From NCBI GenBank assembly GCA_002371315.1, contig DFHL01000100.1, forward strand, positions 1 to 10,891: 10,891 bases of DNA. Direction: 5' to 3'. The position numbers were made by a program, and so were the translations under genes. The notes under the pieces were generated by a model. It was not told the DNA's origin. It saw only the letters and a list, made by a program, of their open reading frames with translations, and searched no databases. Positions within the stretch are counted from its first letter, which is position 1. Every line of letters begins with the position of its first letter. This DNA comes from Bacteroidales bacterium UBA3724 (GTDB lineage Bacteria > Bacteroidota > Bacteroidia > Bacteroidales > P3). Positions 5,548 to 10,891 of the stretch are shown here, piece by piece.

Positions 5548-7536
5548 TTAGTTGAGTTTCATAACAAACCCGCCTCCGGGGGCCATATGGATTGTCATCA
5601 CCGGTAGCACCGCACGCGGTCTTTCGTGTCGGTAGTCGCTGCCTCGGCGATGTGCGTTGATGCCGTCGGTGTACAGTTCGATGTCGCTGATGTTGAGGTC
5701 GATAAGAGGTAGCACAATGTCCACGTCGCGAGCCGTCCAGTTTGTGATGCCGCCGATGTACCACGTCTTGCCCTTGCGGCGGGCGGTGACGATGTACTCG
5801 CCCACCTCGCCCTGCAGCACGCGCGTCTCTTCCCACACGGTGGGTATCTCGGCCACGAAGCGCGTGTAGTCGGGTTCGCGCTCGTAGTGCGTGGGCGAGT
5901 CGCAGAGCATATTGAGCGGCGACTCCAGCACGATGTAAAGCGCCAGCTGGTGGCAGCGCGTACCCTGGCTCATCGGTTCCATCCAGCAGGGGCGGTAGTT
6001 CCATTTGCCGCCGTTGAGCATCGCCCCCTGCGTGTAGTCCATCGGTCCGGCGGCCTGGCGGATAAATGGAATCTCGGTGTCGTACTTCATCTGGTCCACG
6101 GTCGTCGGGGCCCATTTCATCTGCTCCAGGCCGAAAACGCCCTCGAAGTTGAGCACATTGGGGTAGGTGCGCGTGAAGCCCGCAGGCTTGAAGGCACCGT
6201 GGAAGTCGACCAGCAGCTTGTACTTGGCGCACATCTCCGCCGCGCGGCGGTAGAAGTCGACGGCCAGCTGGTCGTCGCGGTCCATAAAGTCGATCTTGAA
6301 GCCCTTGACACCCATCTGGCTATAGTGCTCGCACACACGTTGCATATCCCTTTCAAAAGCATAATAACCGGCCCAGAGGATGATGCCGACATTCCTTTCT
6401 TTGGCATACTGCACCAGCATCGGCAGGTCGATCTCAGGCACTACATTGAAGAGGTCGGCCTCGCCGTTGACGGCCCAGCCTTCGTCGAGGATGACGTATT
6501 CGATGCCGTATTTGGATGCAAAGTCGATGTAATGCTTGTAGGTGTCGTTGTTCACTCCGGCGGGGAAGTCGACGCCGCTGATGTTAAAACAGTTCCACCA
6601 TTCCCAGGCCACCTTGCCGGGCTTTATCCAGCTGATGTCATCCACCCGCGACGGCTCGGCGAGTAGGTAACTCAGGTTGTTCATCGCAATCTCGGTGTCG
6701 GTGCCAACCATCATAATGCGCCAGGGAAAGACCTTGCTGCGGTCCATCTCGGCGATGTAGTCATCGCGCTCCTTGACCAGCAGCTGCAGGTTGTTGTGGC
6801 CGCCCTGCTCCACGCGGCGGGGCAGCGGAGCGTGCTCACCCACCAACGGGCGGCCTCCCGTGCCGTGCAGATACAGGCCCGGATAGTCGAGCAGGGCCGA
6901 CTCGGTGATGCACACCTTCACGCCATTGTCGCAATGCACCATCAGCGGCAGGAAGCAGAGGCGACTCTGGTCGAGCTGTGAAAGGGGTAGTGTGGTGTAC
7001 TGGTTCTCGAACGAAGTGCTGTACTGCACCTCGTGACGAAGCGAGTCGAACTGGCTGACGTAGGGCGCCGTGGCGGTCCAGTCGCCGGCAAAGTTGTAGT
7101 CCACGGTCTCTTTCATCACCCTGCCGGGTTCGCCTTCCCACACAAAGCGATAGGCAATGCCCTCGTTGTAGGCGCGGAACACGAGCGAGAGACCCTCCTT
7201 CAGGTGCAGGGTCAGCTCGTTGCAGTGGTTTCGCATCGTGGCCTGACGTGTGAAGGGCGAAGCCACTGTCTCGTCGATGGTACGACGGGTTACCTTCCTC
7301 ACAGTCAGCGCGTCGAATGTCTTGCCACCCTGCGAGTGTTCAATATCTATTAGGGAGGGGCGCAACAGCTGTATGTCGCCAAGATAAACGTAATAGTGTA
7401 CGACCACATCGTCAGTCCAGATATGCGCCACCAGCCGCCCGTCGGGCGAAGCAAGGGTTAACGACTGTTCGCGGGCCGCGGCCGACAGTGTCAGCAGCAG
7501 AAAGAAGCCCAGTAGAATGGATTTTAGGAGTCTCAT
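5548..7536 (-). CDS. GH97 glycoside hydrolase, retaining type (probable alpha-galactosidase)
   Basis: A 662-residue protein with a signal peptide (MRLLKSILLGFFLLLTLSAA) and the three-part GH97 layout: N-terminal beta-sandwich (about 25-290), catalytic (beta/alpha)8 barrel (about 300-560; WIKPGKVAWEWWN, YVILDEGWA), and a C-terminal beta domain. GH97 has two mechanistic groups. The retaining group uses an aspartate nucleophile at the end of a barrel strand; here it is D416 in KIDFMDRDDQ, with E471 in GLEQ as probable acid/base. As I remember them, the catalytic residues of the Bacteroides thetaiotaomicron alpha-galactosidase BtGH97b are D415 and E470, a constant offset of one. The likely reaction is release of terminal alpha-galactose in the periplasm; substrate is inferred. 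It starts 8 bases after the stop of the other GH97, so the two are surely co-transcribed. No T9SS domain is present. Confidence 0.9.
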   Translation of the reverse strand: MRLLKSILLGFFLLLTLSAAAREQSLTLASPDGRLVAHIWTDDVVVHYYVYLGDIQLLRPSLIDIEHSQGGKTFDALTVRKVTRRTIDETVASPFTRQATMRNHCNELTLHLKEGLSLVFRAYNEGIAYRFVWEGEPGRVMKETVDYNFAGDWTATAPYVSQFDSLRHEVQYSTSFENQYTTLPLSQLDQSRLCFLPLMVHCDNGVKVCITESALLDYPGLYLHGTGGRPLVGEHAPLPRRVEQGGHNNLQLLVKERDDYIAEMDRSKVFPWRIMMVGTDTEIAMNNLSYLLAEPSRVDDISWIKPGKVAWEWWNCFNISGVDFPAGVNNDTYKHYIDFASKYGIEYVILDEGWAVNGEADLFNVVPEIDLPMLVQYAKERNVGIILWAGYYAFERDMQRVCEHYSQMGVKGFKIDFMDRDDQLAVDFYRRAAEMCAKYKLLVDFHGAFKPAGFTRTYPNVLNFEGVFGLEQMKWAPTTVDQMKYDTEIPFIRQAAGPMDYTQGAMLNGGKWNYRPCWMEPMSQGTRCHQLALYIVLESPLNMLCDSPTHYEREPDYTRFVAEIPTVWEETRVLQGEVGEYIVTARRKGKTWYIGGITNWTARDVDIVLPLIDLNISDIELYTDGINAHRRGSDYRHERPRAVLPVMTIHMAPGGGFVMKLN

Positions 7537-7544
7537 AGGCGGTT

Positions 7545-10100
7545 TTATTTGCGAATTTCCCTGATTGAAACGGCGAAGCCACCGCAGGGGGCCATACGGA
7601 GTTTCAGCTTGCTCTTGCTGGTGACTTTCTTCTTGGTGATGGTGTAGGCCTTGGGGTTGTAGCCTTCGGCGCGGGCGGCATCCCAGCCTATATGCACATC
7701 CGACACATAGCCGCTGGCGTCCTTGGCGTCGGCGTAGATGGTGGCCTCATATTTCACGCCGGGCTTCAGGAAGTCGAGCTTCACCTCCACCTCGCGGGCC
7801 TCCTCGTCGGTGACGCCGCCGACGTACCAGGTGTCTAATGGAGCGGAAAGCGGAAAGCGGAAAGCGGAAAGCGTGTCGGGGATGCCATAGACGAAGCGGG
7901 CAGCGTTGCTGATGACGCCCTTCTTGCCGTCGGCAAGGGTGCCCACGCCGTCGGCGGCGAGGTTGAGGGTGGAGGTCTTAGGGTGGCGGGCTGTGACGAT
8001 ATAGTCGCCCGGCTCAGCCATAAGGTAAATCGAAGTGTCCCAGTCGACGGCCACATCCTTGATGAACTGGAAGGCATCCAAATGCGGCTCATAGTGCTCG
8101 GGGAAGTCGGCCGCCATCTGCAGCGGCGAGTAGAAGGTGACGTAGAGACCCAGCTGGTTGCAAATCGTGTGGCGCATCAGGTCCTTGTTCCACGGTGCGT
8201 TCTTCTCCATATCGGTCTCGAAAATGCCGGGCGTGTAGTCCATCGGGCCGCCCTGCAGACGCGTGAAGGGCAGTATGGTGGTGTGGCCGGGCAGGATGCG
8301 TCCGCGGAACTCGGTGCCCATAGCGCTTTCGTTGCCAATCATATTGGGCCAGGTGCGGCACAGGCCGGTGGGGCGCACCGCCTCGTGGGCGTTGACCATA
8401 ATCTTGTGCTTGGCAGCTTCGACGATGGCGCGGTGGTAGTGGTTGATGATGGGCTGGCTGTAGTGGTGCTCGCCGTGGGGGACGATGTGGCCCACATAGC
8501 CGCTCTTGACGGCATCGTAGCCGTAGCGGTTCATCAGCGAGTAGGCGGGCTCCATAAAGCGCTCGTAGTTCGATACCGACGAGCTGCTCTCGTGGTGCAT
8601 AATCAGGCGGATGCCTTTGCGGTGGGCATACTCGTTGAGCGCCGGCAGGTCGAAGTCGGGATAGGGGGTCTGGAAGTCGAAGACATAGTCCTTGTCCTTG
8701 CCGTACCAGTCTTCCCAGCCGATGTTCCAGCCCTCGATGAGGAGGGCGTCGAAGCCGTGTTCGGCGGCGAAGTCTATGTAGCGGCGCACGTTGGCGTTGT
8801 TGGCGCCGTGGCGGCCGTGGGGCTTGGCCTTGGTGTAGTCGGTGATGGCGCCTTGCAGCGAGGGCGGCAGCGACGGGTCGCCCGGCAGGCGCACGCTGGC
8901 GAAGTCGTTGGTGTAGCCCCACGTGCTGTGGTCGCTGATCATCTCCCACCACACGCCCATATACTTCACCGGATGAATCCAACTGACATCCTCAAGGGCG
9001 CAGGGTTCGTTGAGATTGAGAATCAGGCGCGAACGCAGAACGTCGGTGGCCGTCTCGCACACCTGGATGGTGCGCCACGGACTGTAGCAGGGTGCCGTCA
9101 GGCGACCCACATAGCCCGTGGCATCGGGCGTAAGGTGTACCCTTAAAGTGATTGCGTTATTGTGTGATTGCGTTATTGCGTTAGTGTTTGCCGCGTCAGC
9201 ACTAACACATTCACGCATTAACGCATTAACGCATTCAACGTCGAGGTTCATCGTCGGAAAGTCCAGCACGGCGGCCTCGTGGATGTTGATGTAGAGGCCG
9301 TCGTCGGTCTTCATCTGCAGGGCCGTCTGCACGCCGCTGTCCGAGAAGCTTTTCCACGGCCATCCGCCGGTGAGGTGCGGATTGTTGTGCAGTTTGCTCA
9401 CCTCGCTCAGGCGGCTTTTCGTGTAGTTGAACTCCTGCGTGTCGTAGTCGCCCGGAATCCACCACGCCGTGTGGTCGCCGGTGAGGCGGAACTCTGTCAG
9501 CTCGTCGGTGAGCCAGAAGGTGACCAGCGAGTTAGTGATTGCGTTATTGTGTGATTGCGTTATTGCGTTAGTGTTTGCCGCGTCAGCACTAACACATTCA
9601 CGCATTAACGCATTAACGCATTCAACCGATTGCGGCCACTCGTAGCGGAATGCCAGGCCGTCGTCGTAGAGGCGGAATCGGACAATCATCACCGTCGGCT
9701 TGTCGACGCGCTTGCCCTCGTGGTCAAGGTAGTGGTCCTGCACCAGCGTGACGGCCAGCTCGTTGTAGTGGTTGCGGATGTTGGCTTCCTCGCCCCACAC
9801 TGGCTGCCAGGTTTCGTCGAAGGTGGTGCGTTCCGTTTTCAGGATGCTGAATCCGCTGGCGAGGTCGCTTTTGCGCCATTCCATCGTGAAACCCAGTCGC
9901 GAGTCGAGCACCACCTCTTTGCCGTCGCGCGAGAGGCTGTAGGTGATATAACCGGGGAAGGGCGTTCCCCAATACTTCAGCGTCATCTCCATCCGCCCGT
10001 CGGGGCTTTTCAGCGGGGCATAAGTGGTTGGCGTGTAGGCGTGTGCTGCCGCTGCCGACAGCAGTATAGCCGTCAGCAGGAGAAAAAATGCTTTTTTCAT
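7545..10100 (-). CDS. GH97 glycoside hydrolase, inverting SusB-like type, with two in-frame element insertions
   Basis: An 851-residue protein with signal peptide MKKAFFLLLTAILLSAAAAHA. GH97 hallmarks include FRLTGDHTAWWIPGDYDTQE, SWIHPVKYMGVWWEM, GYVGHIVPHGE and CRTWPNM. Glutamates E504 (HHES), E573 (NAHE), E591 and E597 (NESAMGTEF) match the inverting alpha-glucosidase SusB (E439, E508, E526, E532 as I remember them). Subtracting the 62 residues added by two 31-residue inserts (159-189 and 288-318) gives a constant offset of 3, which supports both the assignment and the inserts. The active-site glutamates therefore look intact. Likely function is cleavage of alpha-glucosides in the periplasm, substrate inferred. 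A further unusual stretch at about 707-757, before WYVGG, contains a 7-base tandem repeat in the DNA. The protein is more than 100 residues longer than SusB (738 by memory). The start lies 27 bases after the unknown gene's stop. Confidence 0.9.
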   Translation of the reverse strand: MKKAFFLLLTAILLSAAAAHAYTPTTYAPLKSPDGRMEMTLKYWGTPFPGYITYSLSRDGKEVVLDSRLGFTMEWRKSDLASGFSILKTERTTFDETWQPVWGEEANIRNHYNELAVTLVQDHYLDHEGKRVDKPTVMIVRFRLYDDGLAFRYEWPQSVECVNALMRECVSADAANTNAITQSHNNAITNSLVTFWLTDELTEFRLTGDHTAWWIPGDYDTQEFNYTKSRLSEVSKLHNNPHLTGGWPWKSFSDSGVQTALQMKTDDGLYINIHEAAVLDFPTMNLDVECVNALMRECVSADAANTNAITQSHNNAITLRVHLTPDATGYVGRLTAPCYSPWRTIQVCETATDVLRSRLILNLNEPCALEDVSWIHPVKYMGVWWEMISDHSTWGYTNDFASVRLPGDPSLPPSLQGAITDYTKAKPHGRHGANNANVRRYIDFAAEHGFDALLIEGWNIGWEDWYGKDKDYVFDFQTPYPDFDLPALNEYAHRKGIRLIMHHESSSSVSNYERFMEPAYSLMNRYGYDAVKSGYVGHIVPHGEHHYSQPIINHYHRAIVEAAKHKIMVNAHEAVRPTGLCRTWPNMIGNESAMGTEFRGRILPGHTTILPFTRLQGGPMDYTPGIFETDMEKNAPWNKDLMRHTICNQLGLYVTFYSPLQMAADFPEHYEPHLDAFQFIKDVAVDWDTSIYLMAEPGDYIVTARHPKTSTLNLAADGVGTLADGKKGVISNAARFVYGIPDTLSAFRFPLSAPLDTWYVGGVTDEEAREVEVKLDFLKPGVKYEATIYADAKDASGYVSDVHIGWDAARAEGYNPKAYTITKKKVTSKSKLKLRMAPCGGFAVSIREIRK
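7842..7873 (-). repeat. Heptanucleotide tandem repeat inside the SusB-like GH97 gene
   Basis: The 7-base unit AGCGGAA is repeated about 4.6 times. It encodes LSAFRFPLSA (about 744-753) in an extra segment before the C-terminal WYVGG motif. Since 7 is not a multiple of 3, gain or loss of one unit by slippage would shift the frame and replace the last 100 or so residues. This gives a possible on/off switch, though no variation can be seen from one sequence. Confidence 0.85.
9147..9239 (-). repeat. 93-bp in-frame palindromic element, copy 1
   Basis: This is base-for-base identical to 9534-9626. The plus strand reads AGT, four 8-base units of the type KATTGYGT, TAGTG, a 13-base centre, CACTA, four units of the type ACRCATTM, then AAC. 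The two 40-base arms pair at about 31 positions. It supplies exactly 31 codons (residues 288-318; VECVNALMRECV then SADAANTNAIT and so on) at a loop between NLD and LRVHLTPD in the N-terminal domain. I see no target-site duplication. On the minus strand the other two frames contain stops. Confidence 0.9.
9534..9626 (-). repeat. 93-bp in-frame palindromic element, copy 2
   Basis: Identical to copy 1 and in the same orientation and frame, giving residues 159-189 between FRYEWPQS and NSLVTFWLTDELTEF. Related GH97 proteins as I know them pass straight from FRYEFPQ to the conserved 'TDELTEF' region here, so this is an addition rather than ancestral sequence. Flanking DNA of the two copies is unrelated, which argues against a tandem duplication of part of the gene. 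Confidence 0.9.
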
Positions 10101-10127
10101 TGGTGTAGATTGTCGTGAGGTGAATCG

Positions 10128-10829
10128 TTATTTTGTGAGGCCGCCGTAGCGTTCCACGGCTTTTTCGAAGGCCTCTTCGGTGGTGAAGCGCTCGTAGTAG
10201 GTGCAGCGGGTGACGACGGCCTGCGTCGAGCAGCGGTCGTCGTTGACCAGCACCAGTGCCCATCCCATCATATCGTTGGCGAACTCGTCGCCCTTCAGGG
10301 CCAGGCATCCGTCGACGGTGGCGAAATCGCTCATTGCCAGGCGGCGTTCGGTGAACGACACTGTCGGCGTGTTGCCCTGGGTGTCTTGGAACAGGGTGTA
10401 CAGTTTTAGGTATTCGCCGCGCTGCAGGGTGCTCTTTTTCAGGTTGGTGACCAGTGCGGGGGTGCCCTCGACGGTGTCCAGCCGTTGCACGATGGGGGTC
10501 ATTGGGCCGTCGCTGACCGGTATGCCTGGCATCAGCAGCGTGGCGCCGGCCGAGGCGTACACCACGGGCAGGCGGTTGGCCAGCGAGGCGAAGCCGGCGT
10601 AGGTGCTTTTGCGTCCCAGGAACATCAGGTCGCAGTGGTTCATTTTCTGCCAGAGGGCGATGGTGTGTTTCATACGCATACGCGCGTTGAACTGTGCGCG
10701 CGTGTTGCTGCGCTTCTCGTTCGAGTGCGAACTGCGGACAATCAGCTGTCCGTTGCGGTGATAGAAGGTCACTCCGCTCTTTTTCAGAGTGCCGTTGAGC
10801 ATCAAGCCCGATAATTTGTCTTTTGCCAT
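10128..10829 (-). CDS. Conserved Bacteroidales protein of unknown function
   Basis: A 233-residue protein with no signal peptide or membrane segment. I recognise it only as a type of protein seen in Prevotella and relatives, with no known function. Visible marks are a basic N-terminus (LNGTLKKSGVTFYHRNGQLI), a segment NTRAQFNARMRMKHTIALW with many R, K and M, FASLANRLPVVYA, LLMPGIPVSDGPM, and a C-terminus with MGWALVLVNDDRCSTQ, TTEEAFEKA and YGGLTK. The N-terminal 'G..G...Y.R.G' followed by an NTxAQ segment is faintly like DUF6266-type proteins, but I would not assign it. It is the first gene of the minus-strand set within the window, 27 bases before the SusB-like GH97. In the 62 bases upstream of the start I see an A/T-rich leader but no clear promoter. 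Its link to the carbohydrate genes may be only positional. Confidence 0.75.
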   Translation of the reverse strand: MAKDKLSGLMLNGTLKKSGVTFYHRNGQLIVRSSHSNEKRSNTRAQFNARMRMKHTIALWQKMNHCDLMFLGRKSTYAGFASLANRLPVVYASAGATLLMPGIPVSDGPMTPIVQRLDTVEGTPALVTNLKKSTLQRGEYLKLYTLFQDTQGNTPTVSFTERRLAMSDFATVDGCLALKGDEFANDMMGWALVLVNDDRCSTQAVVTRCTYYERFTTEEAFEKAVERYGGLTK

Positions 10830-10891
10830 ACTTTTTAAAGGTTTTTATGTTGTGAATAATCAGAGTCTTCTATGCCCGTTGTACAGTATAT

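Noticed and set aside
7983..9146. Long plus-strand open frame opposite the SusB-like GH97
   Set aside because: It is antisense to a clear enzyme, rich in valine, glycine, alanine and histidine from GC-biased codons, and has no recognisable domain. It is a shadow frame.
9147..9626. CRISPR array
   Set aside because: Only two 93-bp copies 294 bp apart, inside a coding sequence, with an internal octamer pattern; not a repeat-spacer array and no cas genes.
9147..9626. Tandem duplication of a GH97 protein domain as source of the two copies
   Set aside because: Homology stops abruptly at both ends of the 93 bp and the surrounding protein positions are different parts of the N-terminal domain.
3751..10829. 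Complete polysaccharide utilization locus
   Set aside because: No SusC/SusD-type genes or sensor are present in the window; only the hydrolases can be supported.

Overview
The window looks like chromosome from an anaerobic member of the Bacteroidales, probably close to Prevotella. The reasons are two type IX secretion (T9SS) C-terminal sorting domains, a BspA-like leucine-rich-repeat protein, two GH97 glycoside hydrolases, a Bacteroidetes-style promoter (TTTG, 20 bp, TAnnTTTG) and no obvious Shine-Dalgarno sites. Most genes are about 55-60% GC, but the leucine-rich-repeat gene drops to about one third GC over most of its length.

Layout. At the left edge is the 3' part of a plus-strand gene for a Bacteroidales DNA-binding-like protein (1-468). 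It converges, over a bidirectional terminator, with a minus-strand secreted leucine-rich-repeat protein (579-2561). Upstream of that lies a small protein that resembles HhH-GPD/OGG-fold DNA glycosylases (2601-3209) and has its own promoter. Next is a 540-base gap (3210-3750) holding short palindromes, three direct repeats, an in-frame remnant of the plus-strand gene and a second copy of the terminator.

The right two thirds is one tightly packed minus-strand gene set, read from 10829 down to 3751: a protein of unknown function, an inverting-type (SusB-like) GH97, a retaining-type (alpha-galactosidase-like) GH97, the Na+/serine-threonine symporter SstT, and a short chimeric secreted protein. 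Gaps are 27, 8 and 25 bases, then a 4-base overlap, so one transcript is likely. No SusC/SusD pair is visible, so I do not call it a complete polysaccharide utilization locus.

Two results stand out. First, an exact 93-bp imperfect palindrome built of 8-base units occurs twice inside the SusB-like GH97 gene, in the same orientation and frame. It adds the same 31 residues at two loops of the N-terminal domain without breaking the protein, much as Rickettsia palindromic elements do. Second, a block of about 485 bp is present twice (322-809 and 3497-3980). It carries the end of the plus-strand gene, the terminator and a T9SS sorting domain. At the second site it has been joined to the N-terminal domain of a GH78 alpha-L-rhamnosidase, replacing the catalytic domain. 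This is a captured example of a sorting signal moving between unrelated secreted proteins.
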